DNA of 64,000 nt from Bradyrhizobium sp. CB1717 (GTDB lineage: Bacteria > Pseudomonadota > Alphaproteobacteria > Rhizobiales > Xanthobacteraceae). Positions within the stretch are counted from its first letter, which is position 1, and each line of letters begins with the position of its first letter. Shown in pieces: positions 50,188-59,036 of the stretch. The notes beneath the pieces were generated by a model, which saw only the letters and a program-made list of their open reading frames with translations, was not told the origin of the DNA and made no database searches. A program made the position numbers and the translations under genes. The DNA is taken from the NCBI RefSeq assembly GCF_029714325.1, contig NZ_CP121666.1:124001-188000 (forward strand), given 5' to 3'.

Positions 50188-51423
50188 CTACGCCCCAAAA
50201 CTCTTCGGCGAGCCCGCCACCGCAACACCACCGCCCGTCGTCACCTTCATCACGGCAAGGCCGCGCTCATTGGTGCCGTCGGCGCGGAAGCGGAACAGGC
50301 CGTCGATGCCGGCGAAGCCGGAGGGGTTGGTGAGCACATCGGAGGAGAAGCGCTGGCCGCCTTGCGTGCGCGCCAGCGCGGCGACGAGCGCGACGGCGTC
50401 ATAGGCGAGTGTCGCGGTGCGGATCGGCTCCGCGCCGTACTTCGTGCGGTAGCGGCCGGCGAAGGCGCGGAAGCCGGCCGGATCCGGCGCGGCATAGAGG
50501 CCGCCCTGCAGCGCCGAGCTCGCATAGACGCGCGGATTGTCCCACAGGCCAGTGCCGAGCAGCTGGATGTTGCGCAAATTCGCGCCCGCCGCGGTCATCG
50601 CATCCGCGACCGTCACCACCGCATCGCCGTCGTCGGCAATGAACAGCGCATCCGCGCTGCCGAGCTGCTGCGCCACGGTCCGCGCCGGGGTGGCGCGATC
50701 GGCGCCGTATTTCTCGAACGCGACGATGCGCCCGCCGCGCCGCGGCACCGCCGCCTTCACGGCGGCCTCGACGACATTGCCATAGGCGTTATCGGGCAGC
50801 AGCACGGCAAAGGAGCGCTTTCCGATGCTGGCCGAATATTCGACGATGCGGTTGACGTCGGACTCCGGCAGGAACGAGAGCAGATAGACACCGCGGCCGG
50901 CGATGCTGGAGTCGGTCGAGAACGCGATCACCGGAATGTTGCGGGCGCGCGCGACCTGCGCCACCGCCGGCACCGATTGCGCGAACAGCGGCCCGAGGAT
51001 GATCTCGGCGCCTTCCTCGACAGCCTGCTGCGCGCCGGCCTGAGCGCCCTGCGGGCTGCCATTGTCGTCCTTGATCAGCAGCTGGATGTTCGGGTTCTGG
51101 AACTCGGCCAGCGCCATCTCGGCGGCATTGCGCATGGACTGCGCGGCGAGACCCGCATTGCCCGCGGCCGAGAGCGGCAGGATCACCGCAACCTTGACCC
51201 CGCCGCTGCCGGCGGTCGTCGCCTGTTGCGGGGGACCTGCCGGCTGGGCCGGCGGCGCGGATGAGCTGGAGAAAGGGTTGGAGAACTGGCTGAGGCTCTG
51301 CTGCACGCCGGCGCAGGCCGACAGCAGCGGCGTGCCGAGCAACAGGCCGAGCGCGCTCCGCCGGGTCGCACCCGATGACAGGGGCCCCGGAGCGGGAGAT
51401 TTTGGATGACGCGGGCCCAGCAT
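50188..51423 (-). CDS. Penicillin-binding protein activator-like lipoprotein (LpoA/LppC family)
   Basis: The 411-residue protein has a lipoprotein signal (SALGLLLGTPLLSACAG, lipobox LLSAC) then a linker rich in S, P and A and a periplasmic-binding-protein-like fold (VKVAVILPLSAAGNAGLAAQ, LIKDDNGSPQGAQAGAQQAV, ILGPLFAQSVPAVAQVA). E. coli LpoA activates PBP1A with this fold; here the role in peptidoglycan synthesis is inferred from family. It is divergent from rsmI, an arrangement (yraM/lpoA-rsmI) shared with enterobacteria. The ATG at 51423 is preferred to a frame-open start at 51501. Confidence 0.85.
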   Translation of the reverse strand: MLGPRHPKSPAPGPLSSGATRRSALGLLLGTPLLSACAGVQQSLSQFSNPFSSSSAPPAQPAGPPQQATTAGSGGVKVAVILPLSAAGNAGLAAQSMRNAAEMALAEFQNPNIQLLIKDDNGSPQGAQAGAQQAVEEGAEIILGPLFAQSVPAVAQVARARNIPVIAFSTDSSIAGRGVYLLSFLPESDVNRIVEYSASIGKRSFAVLLPDNAYGNVVEAAVKAAVPRRGGRIVAFEKYGADRATPARTVAQQLGSADALFIADDGDAVVTVADAMTAAGANLRNIQLLGTGLWDNPRVYASSALQGGLYAAPDPAGFRAFAGRYRTKYGAEPIRTATLAYDAVALVAALARTQGGQRFSSDVLTNPSGFAGIDGLFRFRADGTNERGLAVMKVTTGGGVAVAGSPKSFGA

Positions 51424-51763
51424 GACAGCTTCTCTTCCGGCCGGCTCTCGCCAGCCGGTCACAACATACTTTGCCGCGACACAAGCCGCGGATTCAGGCA
51501 TAGTGTCGGCAAATAGTTAACCAAAACAAAAGGATAATGACCGCTTAACGCGGCTTCCTTCCCGTCCCGGCCAGCTCTTCGCCGTTCGTCGCGTAGCATC
51601 AAGGCGGCGTTTCCGTCGCGAATATGGCACGGGAGCCCTCACTCCCCCTCGACGTGACCTTGGGTCGATCACATTCCCGTCCGTTCCTCGCCCCTCACCT
51701 CGGCACGGATCTTTTCGAAGAGCAGTTCCCAGCCCTGCGGATCGTGCCTAAGTTGGCTTCATT
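51424..51763. other. 340-bp divergent intergenic region, lppC-like/rsmI
   Basis: It holds both promoters and a possible gene remnant on the minus strand (51669-51758). No repeat or RNA is seen. Confidence 0.5.
51669..51758 (-). pseudogene. Possible C-terminal remnant of an unidentified gene
   Basis: A minus-strand frame with no start codon reads SQLRHDPQGWELLFEKIRAE then VRGEERTGM and stops at 51669. The DPQGWELLFEKIRAE wording looks like real protein, perhaps an SRPBCC/AHSA1-type C terminus, but an in-frame stop lies immediately upstream (51759-51761). It may be only chance. Confidence 0.2.
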
Positions 51764-52714
51764 ATGCGCGCAAAGCCGGCCCCGATAAATACGCCTGAAG
51801 ACCCAGACGCCGCCCCACGCGGCTTCTCCATCGATGCCCATCGGTTCCCGGCCCCCAAGGCGGCGCCGGGCCTCCATCTGGTCGCGACCCCCATCGGCAA
51901 TCTCGGCGATATCACCTTGCGCGCGCTGCAGACGCTCGCCGGCGTCGACGTGATCGCCTGCGAGGACACCCGCATCACGCGCCGCCTGACCGAGCGCTAC
52001 GACATCGCAGCAACGCTCAGGCAATATCACGAGCACAACGCCGAAGCCGCGCGCCCGAAGATCCTGGAGGCGCTGGCGCAAGGCGGTTCGGTGGCGCTGG
52101 TATCGGATGCCGGCACGCCGCTGATCTCCGATCCCGGCTTCAAGCTGGTGCGCGAGGTCTGCGCTGCCGGCCACGCCGTGTATGCGCTGCCCGGCCCCTC
52201 CTCGGTGCTGGCCGCGCTGTCGGTCGCAGCCCTGCCGACCGACCGCTTTTTCTTCGAAGGCTTTCTGCCGGCGAAATCCGCCGCGCGGCGCGCGCGCCTG
52301 ACCGAGCTCGCCCGCATCGACGCGACACTGGTGATGTTCGAATCTGGCAACCGCGTGCAGGATACGCTCGCGGAGCTCGCCGAGATCATGGGGGCGCGCG
52401 AGGCCGCGATCTGCCGCGAGCTGACCAAGCTGCATGAAGAAATTTCGCGCGCAACGCTGCACGAGCTGGCGCGGGACGCTGCCACACTGGAGACCCGCGG
52501 CGAGTTCGTGCTGGTGATCGCTCCACCCGCGCCCGATGCCGAGGTGCTGACATCGGATGCGCTGGACGATCTCCTGCGCGAGCAGCTCGCCGCGAACAGC
52601 GTCAAGGATGCCGTTGCGCACGCCGTCGCGCTATCGGGCCGGCCGCGCCGCGAGGTCTATGCCCGCGCGCTCGAGCTCGCAAAGGACCTGCGAGGCGGCG
52701 ATGGCGAAGGCTGA
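51764..52714 (+). CDS. rsmI: 16S rRNA (cytidine1402-2'-O)-methyltransferase
   Basis: The 316-residue tetrapyrrole-methylase-fold protein has [20 protein letters not shown], the motif [32 protein letters not shown] and [20 protein letters not shown]. It methylates ribose 2'-O of C1402 in 16S rRNA with SAM, fine-tuning the decoding centre. The ATG at 51764 is the start. It overlaps yraN by 14 bases, then gshB follows. Confidence 0.96.
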   Translation: MRAKPAPINTPEDPDAAPRGFSIDAHRFPAPKAAPGLHLVATPIGNLGDITLRALQTLAGVDVIACEDTRITRRLTERYDIAATLRQYHEHNAEAARPKILEALAQGGSVALVSDAGTPLISDPGFKLVREVCAAGHAVYALPGPSSVLAALSVAALPTDRFFFEGFLPAKSAARRARLTELARIDATLVMFESGNRVQDTLAELAEIMGAREAAICRELTKLHEEISRATLHELARDAATLETRGEFVLVIAPPAPDAEVLTSDALDDLLREQLAANSVKDAVAHAVALSGRPRREVYARALELAKDLRGGDGEG

Positions 52715-53102
52715 GGTGCCTGCGGAACCGAAGGTCGCCTCGCCCGAGCGCGTCGCCGCGTTCCGCACCGGCATCTCGGCCGAAAGCCGCGCCGCCGCCT
52801 ATCTCATGGCCAAGGGCTACCGCATCCTGGCAAAACGCTACCGCACGCCGCATGGCGAGATCGACCTCGTGGCGCGCCGCCGCAACCTGATCGCCTTCGT
52901 CGAGGTCAAGGCACGCGCCAGCCTCGATGACGCCGCCTACGCCGTCACGCCCCGCCAGCAGCTACGCATCATCAACGCCGCCCAAGGCTGGCTCGTAGCG
53001 CATCCCGAGCATGCCGAATTCGAATTCCGATTCGACGCCATGCTGATTGCGCCGCGCTCGCTTCCGCGCCATGTGTTGGCGGCATTCGACGCCTCGACCT
53101 GA
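52701..53102 (+). CDS. yraN: YraN family (UPF0102) nuclease-like protein
   Basis: The 133-residue protein has the UPF0102 pattern: [20 protein letters not shown], then [31 protein letters not shown], matching a PD-(D/E)XK-like site (E-I-D, E-V-K). Its role is unknown; it may take part in DNA repair or recombination. It overlaps rsmI by 14 bases and precedes gshB by 10 bases; a rsmI-yraN order is conserved widely. Confidence 0.9.
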   Translation: MAKAEVPAEPKVASPERVAAFRTGISAESRAAAYLMAKGYRILAKRYRTPHGEIDLVARRRNLIAFVEVKARASLDDAAYAVTPRQQLRIINAAQGWLVAHPEHAEFEFRFDAMLIAPRSLPRHVLAAFDAST

Positions 53103-53112
53103 AAGGCAGACC

Positions 53113-54057
53113 ATGAAACTGAACGTCGCCGTCCAGATGGACCCCATCGCCCGCATCAACATCAAGGGCGATTCCACCTTTGCGCTGCTGCTGGAGGCGC
53201 AGAAGCGCGGCCATGGCCTGTCCTATTACACGCCCGACAAGCTCTCGATGGTCGGCGAGGAGCTGGTCGCTCCGGTCCAGCTCCTGACCGTGCGCGACGA
53301 GCCCGGCGATCATTTCACCCTCGGCGAACCCAAGCGCGAGGCGCTCAACGGCTTTGACGTGGTGCTGCTGCGCCAGGACCCGCCGTTCGACCTCGCCTAC
53401 ATCACCTCGACGCACTTCCTGGAGCGCATCCATCCGAAGACGCTGGTGGTCAATGACCCGGCCTCGGTGCGCAACGCGCCCGAAAAACTATTCGTGATGA
53501 ATTTTCCGCAGCTGATGCCGCCGACGCTGATCTCGCGCGACCTCGACGAGATCAACGCGTTCCGCGACCAGCACGGTGCCGTCGTGATGAAGCCGCTGCA
53601 CGGCCATGGCGGCGCGGCGGTGTTCCGCGTGATGCCGCAGGACATGAATTTCGGCTCGCTGTTCGACATGTTCTCGGTGACGTTCAAGGAGCCCTGGGTG
53701 ATCCAGCAGTTCATTCCCGAGGTGAAGCACGGCGACAAGCGCATCATCCTCGTCAACGGCGAGTTTGCCGGCGCGGTGAACCGCGTGCCGGCCGCCGACG
53801 ACCTCCGCTCCAACATGGTGCGCGGCGGCGCGGCGCAGGAGACCGAGCTCACCCCGCGCGAGCGCGAGATCTGCGCCACCGTCGGCCCGGCGCTGCGCGA
53901 GAAGGGCCTGCTGTTCGTCGGCATCGACGTCATCAACGGCAATCTCACCGAGATCAACGTGACCTCGCCGACCGGCATCCGCGCGATCGCGCGGCTCGGC
54001 GGCCCTGACGTTGCGGCGAAGATCTGGGACGTGATCGAGCAGAAGCGGAAGAAGTAG
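53113..54057 (+). CDS. gshB: Glutathione synthetase
   Basis: The 314-residue ATP-grasp enzyme has the N-terminal [33 protein letters not shown] (glycine-rich ATP loop), [20 protein letters not shown] and [20 protein letters not shown] (metal and substrate site). It joins gamma-glutamylcysteine and glycine to form glutathione. The ATG at 53113 is 10 bases after yraN. Confidence 0.97.
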   Translation: MKLNVAVQMDPIARINIKGDSTFALLLEAQKRGHGLSYYTPDKLSMVGEELVAPVQLLTVRDEPGDHFTLGEPKREALNGFDVVLLRQDPPFDLAYITSTHFLERIHPKTLVVNDPASVRNAPEKLFVMNFPQLMPPTLISRDLDEINAFRDQHGAVVMKPLHGHGGAAVFRVMPQDMNFGSLFDMFSVTFKEPWVIQQFIPEVKHGDKRIILVNGEFAGAVNRVPAADDLRSNMVRGGAAQETELTPREREICATVGPALREKGLLFVGIDVINGNLTEINVTSPTGIRAIARLGGPDVAAKIWDVIEQKRKK

Positions 54058-54073
54058 CTTCGTCGCCGCTCTC

Positions 54074-54149
54074 GTAGCCCGGATGGAGCGCAGCGTAATC
54101 CGGGATCTGCGCGCGTGGTGAGATTTGCGCTTCGCTCCATCCGGGCTAC
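54074..54149. repeat. Palindromic repeat (gtagcccggatgg family)
   Basis: Starts gtagcccggatggagcgcag and ends gctccatccgggctac, a perfect 16-base inverted pair around about 44 bases. Same family as 13096-13215 and 31905-31989. Confidence 0.9.
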
Positions 54150-54153
54150 GCGT

Positions 54154-55152
54154 TCAGCCGCAGAAGCCCCGGGCGCGACGGACTGTCTCCGACGGATACA
54201 GCCCGAATGCCGAACGATACGACGCAGCAAACCGGCCCATGTGGGTAAAACCCCACTTCCATGCGACCTCGCTGACCGGAAGCAGATTCTCCGGTCGCGA
54301 CAGCTCGTCGTGGATCGCCTCGAGTCGAATTCGCCGCAGATAAGCGACCGGCGTCGTCCCGTGGATCCTGCGAAACCCTGACTGCAGCAACCGGCTGCTG
54401 ATCCCGACGTTGCCGGCAATATCCGCGACCGTCAGCGGCAGATGAAGATTGGCCCGCATGTATTCGACTGCGCGCCTGATGTGGCGAGGCGGCGCATCCA
54501 ACGGTTGGCGATTCAAGCGGTCGATCAGCCGATGGGGGACATTTTCAAGGATCAGCTGCATCGCCGCTTCCGAGAGCAGGGCGCTGGCTTTTGGAGAGCG
54601 TGCCAGGATCCCGTCATACAGGCCGGCGGCACTGGCACGGACGAGTTGATAAAGGGCCTGCCCCGCGCTGGTCGACAAGTCGAGCTTCGGCGTCAGATCG
54701 AGATCTTCCAGTGCCGCGTTTCCGAACGTCGCAGACAGCGCCTTGGTCACCACATCGGTGTGCAGCGTCAGCGTGACACTCGAATATCTGCCGTCCACCG
54801 CCTCGACGCTCTGCTCCTGCAATCGCGGAAGCGACACGACGGCCACTTCGGAGGACGTTCGCTGGACGCTCTTTCCCGCAATGAGCATGTCGGCCTTGCC
54901 GGCGTTCAGCAGGCTGATCGCAAGCTCGCCGCCTGAATCGCCGTATGAATAGCGCCAGTCCCAACCTGCGGACAGCTCCGCCCGCACGACATCCATGCCG
55001 GCTCCGACGGCAACATCCGCCTGCCAGCGGAATGATCCGTCGGGCTTCGGCGCGGAGTGCGCGTTGATCCCGTGAGGCCGGAGCATCTCAAGCAACGCCT
55101 GAAACGACGACCCCGATCGTGCGGGAGATGCGGCGAGTATGTCTTCGGCCAT
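54154..55152 (-). CDS. AraC-family transcriptional regulator
   Basis: The 332-residue protein has an N-terminal sensor region (AraC-binding-like, residues 1-215) and a C-terminal double HTH: LTVADIAGNVGISSRLLQSG and VSEVAWKWGFTHMGRFAASY then RSAFGLYPSETVRRARG. No effector can be deduced. The neighbouring plus-strand genes of small exported proteins are divergently placed, 249 bases away, and may be targets. Confidence 0.85.
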   Translation of the reverse strand: MAEDILAASPARSGSSFQALLEMLRPHGINAHSAPKPDGSFRWQADVAVGAGMDVVRAELSAGWDWRYSYGDSGGELAISLLNAGKADMLIAGKSVQRTSSEVAVVSLPRLQEQSVEAVDGRYSSVTLTLHTDVVTKALSATFGNAALEDLDLTPKLDLSTSAGQALYQLVRASAAGLYDGILARSPKASALLSEAAMQLILENVPHRLIDRLNRQPLDAPPRHIRRAVEYMRANLHLPLTVADIAGNVGISSRLLQSGFRRIHGTTPVAYLRRIRLEAIHDELSRPENLLPVSEVAWKWGFTHMGRFAASYRSAFGLYPSETVRRARGFCG

Positions 55153-55401
55153 GCGCTATCCATCGTTCGTGGCGTCCGCTCGTGCGGTAGATGCATCACC
55201 ACGCTAGCACAATTTCGGTGAATTCAGGTCGAGCGCCCGCGCGCGATATCCGATTGCCGCACCAGACATCCACATCGCGCGATCGCGTCGCGACGGACAA
55301 GCCAGAATCCGAACGTCTCCATCCCGAACGCGCCGGCGTGCATGGACTTGCGGCGCGGTTGGCCTAAATCCCCCCGACTGCCTCAAACAGGTAATGAAAG
55401 C

Positions 55402-55812
55402 ATGCTGACAAGAACAATTTGCGCGCTCGCGCTCATGGCCCTTTCGTCGATGCCGGCGCGGGCCGAGAGCTGCGCAGACCACTACCAGAGCAGCGGCGTT
55501 CCGCTGGTGACGGGCACGACCCACAAGGTCTGGATGATCTTCCCGTCCGTCAGTCCCGGTGCCGCTCTCGACAAGGTCTCCCGCGCCGTTCTCGCGGAGG
55601 GCTTTGTCGACGTGAACGTGGACAAGGCGCTGGGGACGCTGACCACGCAACAGGAAACCACCGGATCCGGACGGCCGCAGACGTTGCGCGTCGTCGTCCG
55701 CAAGGAGGGCAGGGGCAGCCGCGTCGATGCGGTCTTCATCATGCCGCCGGGCCAGGTGGCGCCAGGCATCAGCAACAATCTCTGCCGCGTCGTGGATGCG
55801 GCCGGCCGATAG
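55402..55812 (+). CDS. Small exported protein of unknown function
   Basis: The 136-residue product has a signal peptide (TICALALMALSSMPARA, cleavage near residue 21) and a mature domain with two cysteines (ESCADHYQ, NNLCRVV). It looks like a small periplasmic protein and I recognise no family. It is followed 42 bases later by another small secreted gene (BA14K-like), suggesting a pair. The ATG at 55402 is chosen from homology-free signal peptide placement. Confidence 0.6.
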   Translation: MLTRTICALALMALSSMPARAESCADHYQSSGVPLVTGTTHKVWMIFPSVSPGAALDKVSRAVLAEGFVDVNVDKALGTLTTQQETTGSGRPQTLRVVVRKEGRGSRVDAVFIMPPGQVAPGISNNLCRVVDAAGR

Positions 55813-55854
55813 CTCCGCCCAATCGTGAACTCGCGAATGAAACAGGAAATCCCA

Positions 55855-56217
55855 ATGCGCATCGATCACGTCTTGAAAGTTGTCTTGATGACCGGCACCG
55901 GCGCTCTGATGCTTTCGGCCTCCGCGATGGCCGCTCCGTTGCAGAGCGTCGTGGGAGGCACGGGCGGAGTTCCGGCGCTGACCGAGAAGGTCTGGTGCCG
56001 TTACGGACCGTGCTATGACAATGGCGCCGGTGTCGGCGGACTGGTCGGCGGCCTCATCGGCGGTGCCATCGCGGCCGGTGCGGCCACCGCTGCCGCGCAG
56101 CAGGAAGCGGCGGCCACCCAGCAGCACGCGGCCTCATGCGCCCAGCGCTACCGCTCCTACGATCCGGCATCGAACACATACGCGGCCAAGGACGGCCGGC
56201 GGTATCCCTGCCAGTAA
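55855..56217 (+). CDS. BA14K-like secreted protein
   Basis: The 120-residue protein has a signal peptide (HVLKVVLMTGTGALMLSASA, cleavage near residue 27), a glycine/alanine-rich hydrophobic stretch (GLVGGLIGGAIAAGAATAAA) and a C-terminal BA14K-type motif SCAQRYRSYDPASNTY then AAKDGRRYPCQ. BA14K proteins are small lectin-like surface antigens of Brucella and rhizobia. The ATG at 55855 has AGGAAA upstream. It precedes the Tad block. Confidence 0.75.
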   Translation: MRIDHVLKVVLMTGTGALMLSASAMAAPLQSVVGGTGGVPALTEKVWCRYGPCYDNGAGVGGLVGGLIGGAIAAGAATAAAQQEAAATQQHAASCAQRYRSYDPASNTYAAKDGRRYPCQ

Positions 56218-56245
56218 GGTCGCACACAAACGTTTCCTCAACGTC

Positions 56246-56364
56246 GTCGTCCTGGCGAAAGCCAGGACCCATTACCCCGACTGCCGGTTTGGCGAAGGTC
56301 GGATAGACACGTTCTGCAACAATACTCATCGGTGGTTATGGGTCCTGGCTTTCGCCAGGACGAC
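56246..56364. repeat. Palindromic repeat (gtcctggcgaaagccaggaccca family)
   Basis: Left arm gtcgtcctggcgaaagccag inverted to right arm ctggctttcgccaggacgac. Same family as 28832-28959, with a similar spacer length but different interior. Confidence 0.9.
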
Positions 56365-56573
56365 ACCGAGGGTGTGGCGTGACGACTCCATCTCGCTGGC
56401 GTCACGCGCCACTAACCACCCGTTCACCATGACGCCGCGCCTCATCCAAACGCGCGCGCCGGCATGCGTGAATCTACGGGGCCGCTGGCCGACTGAATAA
56501 CGCCACGTTCACCATCTGCCGAAAACCAGCATCGTGACCGGCCGGCGCATTCGGCCTCGCAACAACCCTTATA

Positions 56574-56645
56574 CTTTTACTCCCTACTCATCGACGCAGG
56601 GGAACCCGCCAGGTGCGGTTCGAGTGACCCGCGTAAGAGTAAAAG
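56574..56645 (+). promoter_or_regulatory. Structured 5' leader of cpaB that can sequester its ribosome-binding site
   Basis: CTTTTACTC at 56574-56582 is perfectly complementary to GAGTAAAAG at 56637-56645, three bases before the cpaB ATG and overlapping the likely ribosome-binding site (AAGAG, 56635-56639). Inside, ACGC (56594-56597) pairs with GCGT (56631-56634), GGG with CCC (56599-56601, 56628-56630) and GAACC with GGTTC (56602-56606, 56617-56621). A GAGTGA bulge (56622-56627) could pair instead with ACTC at 56586-56589, hinting at two alternative folds. It does not resemble the c-di-GMP-I riboswitch sequence. Confidence 0.55.
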
Positions 56646-56648
56646 CGT

Positions 56649-57461
56649 ATGAACACCGCACGCATTGTCGTTCTCGTCATCGCGCTGGGCGCCGGCGGCG
56701 TCGCAGCATATCTGGCGAGCGGCTATCAGAACGCACCCGCGCCCGTCGCGCCCGTCGCCGAGAAGCTGCCGACGGTCGAGGTTCTGATCGCGAAGAACGA
56801 CATCCAGCTCGGCCAAGCCGTAAAGCCCGACGACCTGCAATGGCAATCCTGGCCGGCGGCGACCGCGAGCAGCGCCTTCATCCGCCGCGACGCCAGGCCC
56901 GACGCCCAGATGCAGATCGCCGGCGCGATCGCACGCGTCCCGTTGATGCAGGGCGAGCCGATCCGCGAGCAGAAGCTGGTAAGGGCCGAGGGCTCGGGCT
57001 TCATGGCCGCGATCCTGCCCTCGGGCATGCGGGCCGTCTCCACCGAGATTTCCGCCGAGACCGGCGCCGGCGGCTTCATCCTGCCAAACGACCGCGTCGA
57101 TGTCGTCCTGACACGCCGCCTGAAGAATCCCGACCCCAGCGGCGCAACCGCCGGCAACGACCTCATCGTGTCCGAGGTCATCCTGTCCAATATCCGTGTG
57201 CTCGCGATCGACCAGGCGCCGAAGGAAAAGGACGGCCAGACCGCCGTGATCGGCAAGACCGTCACGCTTGAGCTCAAGCCCGATCAGGTCGCGACGCTGT
57301 CGGCCGCGCGCCAGGGCGGCACGCTCCAGCTCGCGCTGCGCAGCATCGTCGATGTCAACGCGACCGAGCTCACGGTCGGGGATCAGTCGGCCAAGCGTTC
57401 CGACGGGGTCAACGTGATCCGTTACGGGGTGCAGGTGCGGCAACTGACGTCACAGAAGTGA
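56649..57461 (+). CDS. cpaB: Flp pilus assembly protein CpaB
   Basis: The 270-residue protein has an N-terminal membrane/signal segment (IVVLVIALGAGGVAAYLASG), an SAF domain (VEVLIAKNDIQLGQAVKPDD and GFMAAILPSGMRAVSTEISA) and the RcpC/CpaB C-terminal domain. It is a periplasmic component of the Tad pilus secretion apparatus. The ATG at 56649 follows the structured leader. It starts a four-gene block. Confidence 0.95.
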   Translation: MNTARIVVLVIALGAGGVAAYLASGYQNAPAPVAPVAEKLPTVEVLIAKNDIQLGQAVKPDDLQWQSWPAATASSAFIRRDARPDAQMQIAGAIARVPLMQGEPIREQKLVRAEGSGFMAAILPSGMRAVSTEISAETGAGGFILPNDRVDVVLTRRLKNPDPSGATAGNDLIVSEVILSNIRVLAIDQAPKEKDGQTAVIGKTVTLELKPDQVATLSAARQGGTLQLALRSIVDVNATELTVGDQSAKRSDGVNVIRYGVQVRQLTSQK

Positions 57462-57471
57462 TGGGGATAGC

Positions 57472-58992
57472 ATGAACTATGGGGATGATCGGACGGGCCT
57501 GCGCATTCGGGGGAATCGCGCAAGCACGTTCTGGACGGGGGCGATGCTGATGCTGGGGCTGCTCGCAGCTCCTGACATGGTCAGCGCTGCTGCAGATGCG
57601 CCGGTCGGCGACCAGGCACCGATGCAGGTGCCGGATCTCGGCTTGACGTCGGTCGGCTCGATCGCGCCGGCGAAGACGCGTTTTCTCTCGCTCGGCGTCG
57701 GCAAGTCCGTCGTCATCGACCTGCCGCGCGAGGTCAAGGACGTGCTGGTGGCCGATCCCAAGATCGCCAACGCGGTGATCCGCTCGGCCCAGCGCGCCTA
57801 CATCATCGGCGGCCAGGTCGGCCAGACCAATGTCGTGTTCTTCACCGCCGACGGCCAGCAGGTCGCCGCCTACGACATCGCGGTGAAACGTGATCTCAAC
57901 GGCATGCGTTCGGCGCTGCGCCAGTCGCTGCCGGGCGTGCAGATCGAGGGCGTCGGCGACAGCGTGATGCTGACCGGCTCGGTGTCGAGCCCGGTCGAGG
58001 CCCAGCAGGCCGGCGACGTCGCCGCAAAGCTCGTCGGCGGCTCCGAGAAGGTCGTCAACAACATCGTCGTGCGCGGCCGTGACCAGGTGATGCTCAAGGT
58101 CGTCGTCGGCGAGGTGCGCCGCGACATCGTCAAGCAGCTCGGCGTCGATCTCAGCGCCAGCCTGAACGCCGGCACCGCGGTCGTGAATTTCAACAACTCC
58201 AACCCGTTCTCGGTCTCCGGCGGCCCGCTCGTCAGCAGCAACGGGCTCGGTGTGACCGGGCTCGCAAAAGGCGTGGCCACCGTCAACGCCACGATGCGCG
58301 CGATGGAAAGCGCCGGCGTGATGCGGACCCTGGCCGAGCCGAGCCTGACGGCGATCTCCGGCGAGTCCGCCACTTTCATCGCCGGCGGCGAATTCCCGAT
58401 CCCTGCGGGCTATTCCTGCGATCCGGTCACCCACGTCTGTACCACCCAGATCACCTACAAGAAGTTCGGCATCTCCCTGAACTTCACGCCGGTCGTGCTC
58501 AGCGAGGGACGTATCAGCCTGCGCGTGATGACCGAAGTCTCGGAGCTGTCGAATCAGAACGCCATCTCCGTGACGCAGGCGGTGTCCGCGGGCCAGACCA
58601 GCTCGATCACCATCCCCTCGATCCAGACCCGCCGCGCCGAGACCACGCTGGAAATTCCCTCGGGCGGCTCGATGGCGATGGCCGGACTGATCCAGCAGCA
58701 GACCAAGCAGGCGATCAACGGCCTCCCCGGCGTCGACCAGGTGCCGATCATCGGCGCGCTGTTCCGCAGCCAGGACTTCGTCAACAACGAGACCGAGCTG
58801 ATGGTGATCGTGACGCCCTATGTGGTGCGCGCGGTCGCCCAGAAGGAATTGTCGCGGCCCGACGACGGCTTCGCGCCGGCCTCGGACGCGCAGACGGCGC
58901 TGCTCGGCCGCATGAACCGCCTCTACGGCACCACGCGGCGCGTCGACCCGGTCAGCGGCACGCCCGGCGATTTCGGCTTCATCATCGACTGA
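57472..58992 (+). CDS. cpaC: Tad secretin CpaC (type II/III secretion system protein)
   Basis: The 506-residue protein has an N-terminal signal-like segment (TGAMLMLGLLAAPDMVSAAA), a pilus N-domain (VGKSVVIDLPREVKDVLVAD), BON-like/secretin N domain and the secretin core (SLTAISGESATFIAGGEFPI, VDQVPIIGALFRSQDF, ELMVIVTPYVV). It forms the outer-membrane pore for Flp pili. It starts 10 bases after cpaB. Confidence 0.95.
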   Translation: MNYGDDRTGLRIRGNRASTFWTGAMLMLGLLAAPDMVSAAADAPVGDQAPMQVPDLGLTSVGSIAPAKTRFLSLGVGKSVVIDLPREVKDVLVADPKIANAVIRSAQRAYIIGGQVGQTNVVFFTADGQQVAAYDIAVKRDLNGMRSALRQSLPGVQIEGVGDSVMLTGSVSSPVEAQQAGDVAAKLVGGSEKVVNNIVVRGRDQVMLKVVVGEVRRDIVKQLGVDLSASLNAGTAVVNFNNSNPFSVSGGPLVSSNGLGVTGLAKGVATVNATMRAMESAGVMRTLAEPSLTAISGESATFIAGGEFPIPAGYSCDPVTHVCTTQITYKKFGISLNFTPVVLSEGRISLRVMTEVSELSNQNAISVTQAVSAGQTSSITIPSIQTRRAETTLEIPSGGSMAMAGLIQQQTKQAINGLPGVDQVPIIGALFRSQDFVNNETELMVIVTPYVVRAVAQKELSRPDDGFAPASDAQTALLGRMNRLYGTTRRVDPVSGTPGDFGFIID

Positions 58993-59036
58993 GACGACCA
59001 GACGGCTTGGGGAACGGGGCAAGAGGGGATCGAGCG

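Larger units (their letters stand above)
56218..56648. other. 431-bp intergenic region before cpaB
   Basis: It holds one palindromic repeat (56246-56364) and a structured leader (56574-56645). No Flp pilin gene is found in it. Confidence 0.6.

Noticed and set aside
56574..56645. c-di-GMP riboswitch before cpaB
   Set aside because: The conserved core sequences of GEMM-I/II are absent; only generic stems are seen.
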